Numbered from the stretch's first letter, positions 47,241-59,600 are shown. The stretch is 64,000 nt of DNA from Mytilus galloprovincialis (GCF_965363235.1 NC_134843.1:51021535-51085534), one strand, 5' to 3'. Translations and numbers: made by a program. Notes: generated by a model not told the origin, from the letters alone.

Positions 47241-48383
47241 CATCAGAACAAAAACAAAGAGGCTTTCTGATTAACAAACAATTTCACATCATGCGCATGA
47301 CGACCACATCTATTAGTTTAATACGAAATACACACCATCTTGTGATAATCACTCGACACAAATATGTTCTGATTGGTATCCTGTGATTTTGCTTAGATTC
47401 TATTGATTCGGATGTATTATAAGATTGAAAATGCCTGGTTGACAGACGAAGACGAATATTATATGGAAGTCTATTTCTGCCATCGAGATATATTTAAGTT
47501 AGCATAATTCATCGCGATAAGTCAAAATAAAATAGGTATTTTGACGAAACATTCAGATTTTATCTCAACAAGTCATGAAATCTCTTCGCAATCTATCTTG
47601 ATATTTTTTTTTAACTTGTAAAGATTATTATCTTGTTATCATGTTTTTTCTTATGCCAAAGCCAATTTGTAGCATCGGCATAAATGATAGTCGTGGTGAA
47701 GTTTAATGTTTTTAAACCAATATCACGACCTTGACGCCAGTTTTCGAGAAAAACTCGAGATATTATCTAAACAATTTACGATAAACAGTATCGCGATATT
47801 TATTATGATGAGATGAAATATCGTAAATTATTGCGAAAATTAGCATCAAAGTCGTTTTATTTGTTTAAATACGTTGAACTTCTATCACGACTACTCTTTA
47901 TGTTGATTCTACAAATTTGTAATGGCATACATCAATCACGATATCATTATAATTATCTACATATTTTTTCTTGATTGATTGTGAATTGGTGTCTGGATAA
48001 AATCCTTATAAGTCGTCAAAATACCTGCTTTATGTTGATTCGTCGAGATAAAAATTGTCAGCGCAAATTTACCACGATGGCGGAAATAGGCCACCATGAT
48101 ATTGCTATATATGATTGCAAGGTTATAAACTTTGTCTGATAGGCACACTATGAGGAAGGGATCTCTTCTTTTATAAAGGTAAACAAAGATGATGCTAGTT
48201 TTAGTAACTTTTGTTCAAATGATATATCAATTTGATGCAAAATCACGGAACTAATATAATAATGGGATGTCATTCATTAGACATAAATACTAATCTTTGG
48301 TTGAGTTGTCAGTTGTCTTAGTGCTTCAGTTTTTAATTCTTGTGACTTATAATCAATGATAACACATTGTTATAAATACGTAC

Positions 48384-48644
48384 AACGAACACTGATGGTT
48401 ACATCCGTGGATACCATATTGCCAAAGTCATTACTAGCATTACATTGATATGTTCCAGCTTGGTTCCTCTGGGTCTCCTTCAAACTTAAGATTTCAGTTG
48501 ATATCACTTGACCAGTTTGTTTTATCCACGTTAAAGTACAATCTGGCTGACAGTCTGCTGTACACGTGATATCTGGAACATCACTATTCTCATCAAACGT
48601 GTAGGATGTTCGATTTGGAGACAGTATCACTTGGTTAGGTCCAT
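48384..48644 (-). CDS. IgSF receptor: exon D3, four-cysteine Ig domain
   Basis: 261 bp, phase 1 to 1, between 'tatttacag' and '|gtacgt' (a less common donor). It reads 'GPNQVILSPNRTSYTFDEN', then 'DITCTADCQPDCTLTW' (C-x3-C-x3-C-x3-W), and 'RNQAGTYQCNASNDFGNM' with the F-strand cysteine. It has clear paralogy to D4 and D5. The adhesive or ligand-binding ectodomain role is inferred from the family. Confidence 0.9.
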
Positions 48645-49723
48645 CTGTAAATAGAAATGTTTCAGAAAAAAACAGATACATACTTATAGTGTTGAGAAGT
48701 TAATATTTATTTTATTTTAGACTGCAGATAACTAAAGCTATTTTAATGTTTTTTACTTGCGTCTTCTCTCCAGTTTTAATTTAATTTAGTAAAATACCAT
48801 GAACCTGTGGTATCAAATGTAGAAAAGATGCAAAACACATTTTTTATACTTCTAGGTGCTTACGGGGGATCGATATCTGAGGAGGGCTGTAGCATCACTA
48901 GACCTGTTTTAGTTTTAGTTTCATGAATAAAGGCAAAGTAGTTTACCGCTGTTCAATAGTCATTTATAGTTTAACTGAAACAAATACTAGTCATAAACAA
49001 AAATCGAGGAAGAACATCAACTCTATGAGGGATAACAGAAACACTAAACCGCTACAAAAAACGCCAACATACATAGAAATGGACTATGTGATACTTAAGT
49101 TAAGAACTGTGCAGTTTTTCCAAAACGTTTATATTTATTTCAAGTGTTATATGAACACAATAAGTGAAATGCTATACTCTCGTTTTTGTACAATACACTG
49201 ATATTACAGATTTTCTTCACTTGGTTGTCCATTATTTTGTCAACGGAAATGGATAAAACAATGCAACCTATCTATTTAGCAATACAATAGGCATCAATTT
49301 TTTTTTATTTCTTTGACTTTAAGAAAAAAAACTTGCTTAACTGTGATTTTTAAGTTTCAAGATTATGCATAACAATCAGCCAATGCTTTGAAGTAGCTTC
49401 AAGGGATTTTTTTCGATTTGTGAGCATTCTAAATTTCACACCAGGTGCATTCGAACAATTATTGTATGCAAAATATTGGATTCTAAACTATATGTTAGAC
49501 TTTCTATGATTAATAATGCGAACTGCAATGAGTACTATTTCATTTTTGTACGACTTGTAGCTTTAAAATAGCACGGTGACCCATTATTTATATCATATTC
49601 CCAAAAAAAGAACCCACAAGTTAAATCTTAATGTTTATTAAATTATTAGAAAATTCTATTTGAATAAATGTGTACCGATGACCTTAAACAGCTAAACAGA
49701 CTGATTATTCGAGACAGTATGTA

Positions 49724-50010
49724 TGTGCCTGTCCCAAGTAAGGAGCCTGTAATTCAGTGGTAGTCATTTGTTGATGTGTTACATATTTGTTTTTCGTTCT
49801 TTTTATTTATAGAAATAAGGCCGTTAGTTTTCTCGTTTGAATTTTTTTACATCACCATTTCGGGGCCTTTTATAGCTGACTATGCGGTATCGGCTTTGCT
49901 CATAGTTGAAGGCCGTACGTTGACCTAAAGTTGTTAATTTCTGTGTCATTTTGTTCTCTTGTGGACGGTTGTTTCATTGGCAATCATACCTTATCTTCTT
50001 TTTTATATGT
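49724..50010 (-). repeat. Mussel interspersed repeat ('ggtatgattgccaatgaga' family)
   Basis: Full-type copy with 'gtgcctgtcccaagtaagga' at its left edge and 'ggcaatcataccttatcttc' at its right edge. Lies in the D2-D3 intron. Confidence 0.75.
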
Positions 50011-50441
50011 ACTGTTTCATTACTAGTATTTCATCATATGATAAAAAACCGATAATGAACTGTTAATGTTAGAAAATATAATGAATTGGACCTCTAATAG
50101 CATGTCTTACATAAAATTTTAACTGTAGATTGTGCGTTGTGACATAACATGTCTGAACAATAAAACCTTTCGATATGTCATCCAATGGGTAACTTAGCAT
50201 AAAGATTTTAATGATAAATTCGCTACAAACAAATGCAATTGATTATATTATGAATAGTACGGGTGTACTCACATATCCGGTTTAACATATAACCATACAA
50301 AGAGGAAACACAAACTGCATAGAAAGACGTGTTATATTGATCGACAGCAAAGCAATCATTATCATACTGTCTCATTGATATGCGCCATATCTACTCAATT
50401 TTAAAATACCATAACATTGTCTAATAGTTATATGAACTTAC

Positions 50442-50690
50442 AGTTAATAATGATAACAATATGTCCTTTTGATGTACCCATTTTATTCGTAGCTTCACAT
50501 TGATATATGCCATTATCTATCAGTGTTGCATTATTGATGAATAACTCACTGGAGTTTATGATAGAAGTAGGTCCAACCCATCTGAAAGTGCATGGAGGAC
50601 CACAAGAAGCATTGCATATTAACGGTCCGAAATTACTGCCTTCATCTACTCGGTAGATCGTATTATTCGGATAAACATTTGATGGAATGG
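50442..50690 (-). CDS. IgSF receptor: exon D2, four-cysteine Ig domain
   Basis: 249 bp, phase 1 to 1, between 'tttatttttacag' and '|gtaagt'. It has no Met, so it is easily missed by ORF finders. It reads 'IPSNVYPNNTIYRVDEGSN', 'LICNASCGPPCTFRWVGP' (C-x3-C-x3-C-x3-W), and 'IDNGIYQCEATNKMGTSKG' with the F-strand cysteine. It ends 'HIVIIIN'. It is the most diverged of the four-cysteine series (D2-D5), with many N-glycosylation sites (NNT, NAS, NSS, NAT). Confidence 0.9.
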
Positions 50691-50789
50691 CTGTAAAAAT
50701 AAAGTTTGAAAGGTATGAACATAATTTTTCAACAAATGTATATTAAACAAATTAAATGGCAAACTGTTTCTCATAAAACAATTTAGTTG

Positions 50790-51371
50790 TTAAGGGGGCT
50801 CGGGTGTCTTCCTCCATCTTGGAATTTGAAGAAACAGATAACTTTTGTCTTGATATTTGATGAGATGTGCAAATTTTGAGAGTTGTATGTAATTTTTGTA
50901 AAAGACTTGATATAAATATAGAAAATTGTGTGTTTTATTATAATTACAGCCGTAATTTCTCAAAAACACCTTGTGTGTGTGTTTGATTAGATTTTTTTCA
51001 ACTTTGCCAATAAGCGGAGATAACTAAGATAAAGTAATTTTTATATTAGAAAGTGTTTTACCTATTTTGATATGCAGCAAGAAAACAAGTTCGGTGACCC
51101 TGTTTTTTTCATTTGAGAGCATATTATAAGAGCAATCTTCTCACATTTTATCTTAAAGTTCTGATAGTACGTTTTCTTTTTATCACACAAAATTTGATTT
51201 TTTATGCATTATTTATACAAAATCTGACAATTTTGCACAACCTGTAAAGTGAGAAAAATCCGGTGACTCATACCTTTTAATATGGTTTTGAAAAAAGTAT
51301 GATAAAAACTTCATTTTGACAAGCTATCAAAAAATTCTATCAATTTTAATTAAGGCGCCCGAGCCACCTTA
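50790..51371. mobile_element. TIR element with 'ggctcgggtg' ends
   Basis: The left end 'ttaagggggctcgggtgtct' and the right end 'gcgcccgagccaccttaa' are imperfect inverted repeats. The interior of about 580 bp is non-coding. A related type is at 53163-53712. It lies between D1 and D2. Confidence 0.6.
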
Positions 51372-51529
51372 AATTTGTACAATTTGGTCTCTGGTGGAGA
51401 GTTGTTTTATTTGCAAATATACAACATATTATATTTATATGATCATGGTTCTATAGTGTCATTAGTGTATGATGTACTGATTCATGACAATAAATTTAAC
51501 AAAACTACGATCAACTGATTTTAGCTGAT

Positions 51530-51900
51530 CATCGGTTCTTTTGAAAGAGGGACGAAAGATACCAATGGGACAGTCAAACTCATAAATCTAAAACAAACTG
51601 ACAACGCCATGGCTAAAAATGAAAAAGACAAACAGAAAAACAATAGTAAACTCGACACAACATAGAAAACTAAAGAATAAACAACACGAACCCCACAAAA
51701 AACTAGGGGTGATCTCAGGTGCTCCGGAAGGGTAAGCAGATCCTGCTCCACATGTGACACCCGTCGTGTTGCTTATGTGATTACAAATCTGGTAAATAGT
51801 CTAATTCGGTAGGTCATATTCATGAAAGGGAAGGGGATTGTAGTTACGACGTAAGGAACATATCTGATATCATTTGTGAAACGGTTATTCCATAACGGTC
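51530..51900 (+). repeat. Mussel repeat ('gacaacgccatggctaaaaa' family)
   Basis: Longest copy of the family at 33690-33880 and 46890-47240, with 'gtgatctcaggtgctccgga' and 'ggtaagcagatcctgctcca'. It lies in the D1-D2 intron. The minus frame here is a shadow. Confidence 0.75.
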
Positions 51901-52564
51901 AACCAACTCGTGATGAAAGTATCAATAACTTTATCAAACATACAGGGCTTAAAATATTTGTACACCAGAAGCTCGATTTATCAATAAAATAACCACCATA
52001 GGCTCTTGTATCGAAAACGTTTAAAAGACCATATAACACGTACATGTAGTTGAAGACCATCAACGAACATAATGATGATCAATCGATTCAAAATAATGAG
52101 GTTTATCTACACTGAGTATAACATCGGCATTTTACTCTCACAAATGCTTTAAGCAGAACACTTTTCGTTTTTCGTTTAAGAATAGGATTTATCTATTTTG
52201 CTTTAAAATCAAAATAAGGAGATATTTGTATGATTGCCAATAAATACAATTAATATATAGAACATTGAAGAGACGAAAAAAAAAACGAATTTGGCTTACT
52301 TGACCTTCGAATGTTCGGTTTTGAACGCTTAAAATTAGTCAAGCGCATTGGATGCATCACATTTATAAATAGTAATTTTCTACATTTGAAAATGCCTGTA
52401 CCAAGTCAGGAATATGACAGTTCTTGTCCATTCGTTTTTGATGTGTTTTGTCATTTGAGTTTGCCATGTGATTATGGACTTTACGATTTGATTTTCCTCT
52501 GAGTTCAGTATTTTTGTGATTTTACTTTTTACGCTGTCATCGATCATTCTACTTTTCATTTGTT

Positions 52565-52765
52565 ACTAGTATAAAACATAAACAGATTTGGCATGATTGC
52601 AAATTAGACACATTTCCAGCATCGAACGGCACTTATCAACAACCCCAAACCGCATATACAAATTTCAGACATTACAAATGTAAAACAAATCAAACGAGAC
52701 AAACTAACGGCCTCGTATGTGTACATCACATGTTAACCACTGAATAACAGGCTTCTGACATGGGT
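52565..52765 (+). repeat. Mussel interspersed repeat, diverged
   Basis: Starts 'gatttggcatgattgcaaat', then 'aaactaacggcctcgtatgt' and 'aacaggcttctgacatgggt'. Diverged copy of the 3833-4134 family in the opposite orientation. Confidence 0.65.
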
Positions 52766-53162
52766 TTTGCACATACAAAATGTGGCAGAGGTACTCATGT
52801 ATCTGACGTCAAAATATCATTGGACTAAGGAAAGTCATGCAACAGCTAAACAATAAAACAAATCATGAAAAACATTTAAGAACAAAAACTACTATGCAAA
52901 GTTTCATGCTTTCCTCATCAAGTGAGCAATTCTGCTCTATAATTGCACCAATCGGCCGGATTAAGAATAGCTTTGATCGTTTTGCATTACTTGACAAAAC
53001 GTTCGATCTTATTACTAAGCGGGCTTTCTTTTCTACATAAAAAAATGCCTGTACCAAGGCAGGAATGTGACAGTTGTTGTCCATTCGTTTGATGTGTTTG
53101 AGCTTTTTATTTTACGTTGTTAATATCAATGGTATTATAATAACATGTAGCCTTTACCTATG

Positions 53163-53712
53163 AAGGAGGCTCGCGGGTATAACATTTCAGAAAAAACATT
53201 TCTTTCCATTACAAATTTTATTTATTACTTCATTAGTTGTAAGTTTATCATATGGTTCAACAATCATTCCAAAAATCAAGTCGTTGTGGCCAAAGATGAC
53301 TCTTAAAATGTATGCATCATTGAAAAAGCTCCAAATTATCTCCCTTTGGTGCAATAATGCCGTTTTTTGGCATTAAAATTGAAATATCGTTTTTTAACTC
53401 ATCGGTGACCTATATTTTTCATTATCATTTTCAAATAAGCTGTACTTAAACTAAACTATGGTAAAATTTAAGCTATTTCTGTCATTTAGTTCTTTTTTTT
53501 TATTTCGATATTACCTCTGTTTCTCCTAGTTCAAAAGAAAAAAGTACCTTTTACAGAAATGTGTGCTTCTTTCGAAGGCAGACTCTGAGCGTAAATGAAC
53601 GGTGATCCCATTTTTTTAAAAATTTTTATAGTAAGTATAAGATAAAGTTCATTTATAGTAAATATAGCGAAACCCAGATTAAAAAAAATCGATTTAGACA
53701 CGCGAGCCCCTA
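53163..53712. mobile_element. TIR element with 'ggctcgcggg' ends
   Basis: The left end 'aaggaggctcgcggg' and the right end 'acacgcgagccccta' are inverted repeats of about 12 bp. The interior is non-coding and AT-rich. Same general size and end type as 50790-51371. Confidence 0.55.
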
Positions 53713-54147
53713 AAAATACACGAAATAAAAGCGAATTTTATTTTGTACGTTTTTCAAACAAATTAAATAAATGTAACACATTGTATACCCGAATTTCTGT
53801 TTGCGTTATGATTATTTCCAATATTCCCCCCCCCCCCGAAACACTACCACTTGGCCGGATATTGGAGTTCATGATTTTATGAGATTTATCATTTAATGAT
53901 GCGCCGAAAGTTTTCATAAGCACTTATGTTTATGAGTCGTCAGTCTACAAAGTCTTTGCAACCATCATTGTCAGCTATTTTGATTTTGTAAATATTTGTC
54001 CTGGTTTGAAAGTTTAAAATATCTCCTACTTTAATGCAATAATAATTATCACTTTAAGGGGGCTGATATTTTTATTGTAAAGTAATAATAGTATGGAAAT
54101 GCATATAATTATGTTTGATTATGCTATCATAAATAAAATGAAAATAC

Positions 54148-54495
54148 CTGCAATAGTTACGAACGTCTCCATTTGTTCTTTATTTGATTCGCATCTAAGT
54201 GTTAGTTGACCTTCTCCACCACTGGTATGGTTATAACAGATCCGTGTTGACAAACCGTTAGGATCACACCAACAAATTCCAATATCATTACAGTGTTGTT
54301 TACCATCAAGAGTACACTAATTGGAAGATAATTTTTGGAGGATGTTATGTGAAAATATGGAGTTTCCATTTGCAACTACAACATAAGTTGTTGTCCGTTG
54401 ATCTATATACGACTCATAATAACATGTGATGTTGTTGCAAGTATTTGGAAATATGTATTCTGATGAAGCTATAGTTAAACCTTCTGTTGGTCCTG
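54148..54495 (-). CDS. IgSF receptor: exon D1, Ig-like, with an in-frame TAG
   Basis: 348 bp, phase 1 to 1, between 'tactttacag' and '|gtattt'. It encodes a cysteine-rich outer domain: 'FPNTCNNITCYYESYIDQ' (B-strand region), a middle 'CTLDGKQHCNDIGICWC', and 'GGEGQLTLRCESNKEQ' (F-strand region). An in-frame TAG at 54317-54319 splits it. Length, phase and continued coding character on both sides favour one exon with a nonsense change over two exons. A hidden acceptor ('ttccaattag') ends exactly at the TAG but would give the wrong phase. The signal-peptide exon further upstream was not found. Confidence 0.75.
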
Positions 54496-55136
54496 CTGTA
54501 AAGTAAAGAAAATCTGATTTTTCAGAAAATGTATTGATAATGAGTTTCACGTAATTTCATGTATCCAGGTGAACTAATATCGAAGGTACAATACAGAAGT
54601 TAGAAAAAATATGCCATTGAAACATATGTTTGTGAAAAATCAACACAAGCTTGTCCTGCATTACATGTAACAGTATTCGTCCATACCAATTTTAAACAAA
54701 TTAAGTCGTCTCGCAGGCCTGCATTTTGTTTGGAAAATTAAGTGTTCACCCCAAGAACCGGTTTGGCCAGAACATAACAATTTCAAGTTTATTGATAATT
54801 TACACATTGTGTTTATGTTAAGAATGTTAAAAAGAACATGTGTTTTCATAGTTTAGGATTTTATTCAGTATAGGTTGAAAAATACAGACAAAGTTTATAT
54901 GTTAATGAACTGTCTTATATTTTGACCTTAGTGGAAACATAACAATGTAATCAGTTTATTGCAGTTTCCATATTTCATTGTTGAACAATAATAACATTAA
55001 ACCAATTTTCTATTTCAAAAATATTCGTATATACAATTTATATTCAGTACGTATAAAGAAATTAACAATATAAGTTTATTTTAGAGCAACTGCTATTTGG
55101 TTGATCTATTGTGAGACATTAAGTAATCGAATTATA

Positions 55137-55276
55137 GTCGTTTCGTACCCTAGCCATTTCGTGCCCCCCATTTCGTACCCTGGCAAAAACCATTTCGTAC
55201 CCTAAATGTTGGGTACGAAATGAAAAATGTGGGTACAAAATGGCAGAGGTACGAAATGGTAAAGGTACGAAATGAC
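55137..55276. repeat. Palindromic cluster of 'atttcgtaccc' motifs
   Basis: The left half has four copies of 'ttcgtaccc' or close forms, and the right half has the reverse complement ('gggtacgaaat', 'ggtacgaaatg') in mirrored order. The ends 'gtcgtttcgtacc' and 'ggtacgaaatgac' are inverted repeats. Likely a foldback element. Confidence 0.8.
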
Positions 55277-55404
55277 TTGCTTCCAAGTAACCCTTTTTAA
55301 ATGCTTCCAATGATTTTTAAGTGAAGCTGTTGTAAAAGTGATGTTTGGTGAAAATTTATTTACACAATTTCTTTATATTAACTACAAAAAAAACTAAAAA
55401 AACA

Positions 55405-55566
55405 AGCACTTTCGCATTCTCCGTTGGTGTAAATGACACTTTCACATTCTCAGCTGTGTTTATGACACTTGCACATTCGCCGTTGTATGTAAATGACACT
55501 TGCACTTTCGAATTAGCCATTGTGTGTAAAAATGACACTTGCACATTCGCCGTTGTATGTAAATGA
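55405..55566. repeat. Minisatellite, about 28-39 bp units
   Basis: Five variable units of the type 'acttgcacattcgccgttgt' followed by 'atgtaaatgac'. Units three and five are nearly identical. The coding-looking frames on both strands result from the repeat. Confidence 0.8.
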
Positions 55567-55937
55567 TGATTGTTCATGCGACGACGACCATGATAACTTA
55601 ATTTCAGTCAGTCTTGCGTTGAATACTTGAGTGTCATTGGATAAGGCTTGTAAGTTTTGTCTGTATCAGAAATGCTCATGCTCGTTAAATTCAATAGCTC
55701 GTGCATCACCGAAATATTTTTTGACTTATGAGCTCGTGACTATAACTGGTACAATCTCACTAAACATAAGAGTAAACATCTGTGAAGTCATGACCGCAAC
55801 AGAATTTTCGTAGATTATTACAAAAACCCGTCAACGATACACCATGAACGCTACAGATAACCAACAAATGCAAGCACTTCGTTCATTATTTTTTTTTCAT
55901 ACGTTAAAATAATGTCAGACAAATAATGCATTTCTAA

Positions 55938-56030
55938 TATGCGATGAAAAAGATTATAATAAACGATGAAAAAGTTTCTCACTAACGATGAAAGAGATTC
56001 TAATAAACGATGAAAAAGTTTCTAATAAAC
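55938..56030. repeat. Minisatellite, about 22-bp units
   Basis: Repeats of 'aacgatgaaaaagtttctaa' and close variants, about four units. Confidence 0.8.
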
Positions 56031-56117
56031 TTATACCCGGTGTATCAGTGGAAACAAATTATCACGTACACGGATGCCAAATCCGCATTATCATTTTCTA
56101 TGTTCAGTGGACCGTGA

Positions 56118-56350
56118 AAATGGGGTACAATCTCTAATTTGGCACAATGTTTAGAAAGATCATACCATAAGGAACACGTCTACTAAGTTTAAAGTTGATT
56201 GGGCTTCTACTGCATCAAATACTACCTTGACCATGAATTTTAACCTGAAGCGGGACAGACGGACTAACGAACGGATGAACGGACGATCGGACGAACGGAC
56301 GAACAGACGGACCCACAGACTGGAAAACATAATGTCCATAAATGGGCGTT
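56118..56350 (+). repeat. Interspersed repeat with a 'gacggacgaacggac' tail
   Basis: Begins 'gtacaatctctaatttggca', passes 'accttgaccatgaattttaa' and ends in a GACGGACGAACG-type tract at 56258-56325. A related copy is at 61885-62085. Probably a non-coding SINE-like element. Confidence 0.6.
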
Positions 56351-56628
56351 TAACTTCATATGAAAAATGCAGAACGTCTTAGTTACTATACGTCTTAGTC
56401 ACTACTAAGTGTGCGTACATCCAGGAATATCAAGATAAGGGATATCATTTTTAAAAGAAGAACAACATAACAGTATCATACTTTTGCACATTGGTTGGTG
56501 CAAAAATAAAAGAAACCCACAGTAACCGCTTAAAATATTATAATAGTATTGTATCGAATTCAAGTATCTTTGGTGACTGCTTGGTTGTTCACCATTTAGA
56601 TATTTGTATAAAACAAATTATACACGTC

Positions 56629-59600
56629 AGTCATTATTTAGAAATTTATATTACGCAATGGTACCATTTTGTTTTCAGAATCTTTCGAGTTTATTTTTTT
56701 AGTTATTAGAACTGTACTGTGCAGTCCTATGTTGAATAATTTTAGCTTACAGCACAATTTATTATTAAATCAGTTAACTTACCAAAAATAAAGAAGTAAA
56801 TGAAGTATGAGGTAAACATCGCTCACTATAACATGTATAATCAATTGTCATTTTATAGAATGCGAAAAATCAGTTTGAACAAGTTTAACAGGTAACAGGT
56901 AAAGTTATTTCTGATCAACTGATGTTTTACATCCGTGAAGAACTTAATTATGAATAATTCAATATGTACCAAGTAAATCAATATTATTAAAAATTGAAAT
57001 ATGTAACGTGCGTCTCAGTTTCATACAATATCGCACACCAGACATAGCATACACTTGCAGCATATTCATATACATATTATAACGTTTTGTGAGATGGCGA
57101 ATCATCGAAACACGTGTACATACCTATCAATTTTATACAAAAAAACAAAACATTATTAACTCGGATATCAAAGGAGACACACATAATTCGTTTTAAAATA
57201 AGACTATCGGTATTCAATTTACTAAAATATGTCAAAACACAAGGGAAGGCTGGACATTAGTAAATCGTTCAGGGATAGCTTTTTTGTTCTGTCATTTCAA
57301 TTTATTAAAATTATTGTTTCGCAGACACATTTGATGGATTGATCAATTTGCTATTTTGTTACGACTTATTAAATAACAAGTCTTTATCGCGGCGAGAGAT
57401 GTTTTACAATAATTTTTTATCCAAGAAGTTTTTACAAATCAGAAAACGGAGTCTTTCAATTTATTCAAACTCTGGTTTAAAGCGAATCTGCCCTAAATCA
57501 TGTGGAATGATTATGTCGAAACCGACCGTGTGAGGGCTTTAGTCAGTCGAAGTAGTTTCACCCGCATAATCGGTTATGTCGATATTATTAGAATGACATT
57601 ATAATCGAATTTGACTATTTTGTACAGTTTCAAAGGCCAAGGTCTTGTAATGTTCCTCTTGATTTTGCAGAGCTAACATTGGTGGAATTAGTTTAAGACA
57701 AATACATGTAACATGTAATTCGTACTGTCTTTTTTTCTTTCAAAAACTATTTTTCATTATAAACATACAGTAGTAAAATAATGAAAAGAAAAGTAGGTGT
57801 TTAAGGTCAAAATTTTAAATGGCCCTTCATGGATAACACCGGAGAATTCCATATATCCGATAAAAATTCAAAAATAAGAAGATCAAACCTCAAAACATTT
57901 GTGTAACATAAGCGATGAGCATTGCATTATACTTAAAACATTCATAAGGAATTCCGCGGAACCCTTTGTCTAGTCTGATTGCTCAGTGAGATATAAGTTT
58001 ATCATCAGTGTTTTTCTTAACCTATTTATGAAAATACAGCCATAAATTTTAAAATCAATTGAAATAACTAGGTTCATATAGTATATTTTTTGACAGTTTT
58101 AAAGCAGATGTCTCGATTCCGGAACAGTTTTTGTACTCTTGCCATTTAGAATGTTTAAATCTGCATACTACTTTAGTTAATGTTTGCATTTTCGTTATTA
58201 TCTATTTACTCAACAAACACTGTAAAACATTTGTGCATTAAAAAATTATAGACATGCAAAAATCAAGATTATATTTATAAACAGGAAACAGTCATTATTA
58301 TTAAATAACTATTTTTTATTACATCAGGGGCCTGTTGATGAAGTGCTCACATGACAAGGACCATCTGTTGACGTATCGTTGTTCTATGTGCGTTTATCAA
58401 ACATAGCGTAACTAAAAAAAGGCGATGAAAATGTTTTTGCTTCTATCTAAAATATACAGCACAAAATAGTAGTGTCTGTATGACACCCCGGTATTCATAT
58501 TTTCAATGTAGAATAAAATAAGAATAGAGGGGTACATTCAAATTGAAGCTAATACAATAAATGGCCATTGAAAAAATTATGAAGGAATATTTACTTTGAA
58601 ACACAACATAGTTTTGTTTTGCTTTTTATAAATATTACAATATCACAACATGATGATGAAAGATCGATATTTTATACTTGTACAAAAAAATATATGAACA
58701 ATTTCAAGTATGTTATTGCATCTTTTCTGCACATTTATACACGCTTGAGTGTCGATAATTTACCAATATCTTAATGTATGGATGAGACTATAAGAATAAC
58801 TTTTGATACTTTAGAACTTTCTTTTATTGTCTGTGAAATGTGGTTATGTTTGTTTCACATGTACCTTGACCCATGTTCAACGGTCAATATGGTCATATAC
58901 TATTGCTTGCTGTAACTAAGAGTATTTGCCAAACATAAGTTTTGAATAATTTTATTGTGTCATAATATCATTCGTAAGTACTTGACTGTATGAATGTTAA
59001 ATTTCACATAATAAAATGTACTTCAAAACGATTTATTTGTGTTTGTTCAACGTCTATTGTCTTGTGTTGATTGCTTCTGTAAAATGAATTAAAGTTTTGT
59101 ATTGTAGTACAATTCAAATTATTTTCTCTTATAGAAAAACCCCAAAAATATAAATATTTCTGTGTGCTAAAAGTTTTTGTAATATCCTCGCAATATTTTT
59201 TCGTAGACAATATCTTTGCTTCAACCCCGAACTATTGCCGTATAAAAAATGTATCATTAATACTTTTATAAAGGACCGACCGCTTATTTGTATATTGTTT
59301 TAAACTATGCTGAAAGCATTCGATACATGTAGGATATCTTAATCGAAAACCAATAAAAATTCGAAATACTATTTAATAAAAGACGAATGCGACAGTTTTA
59401 AAGGTAACATTTTCTTCAATTACGATATATTAGAATGCAATTATTTTCAATCTCGTTGCAAATATAATGTATAAAAAGTGTTTTCTGATCTTTGGTCGGG
59501 TTATTGTCTCTTTGACACATTCCCCATTTCAATTCTCAATTTTATTTTAAAAAAAATCAAACAACGGAGAAAGTTTGTTTGGACAAAAACATTTTTTAAG

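Noticed and set aside
55345..55577. Frames on both strands with repeated 'NDTCTF'-like units
   Set aside because: Direct consequence of the minisatellite; no start context or domain.
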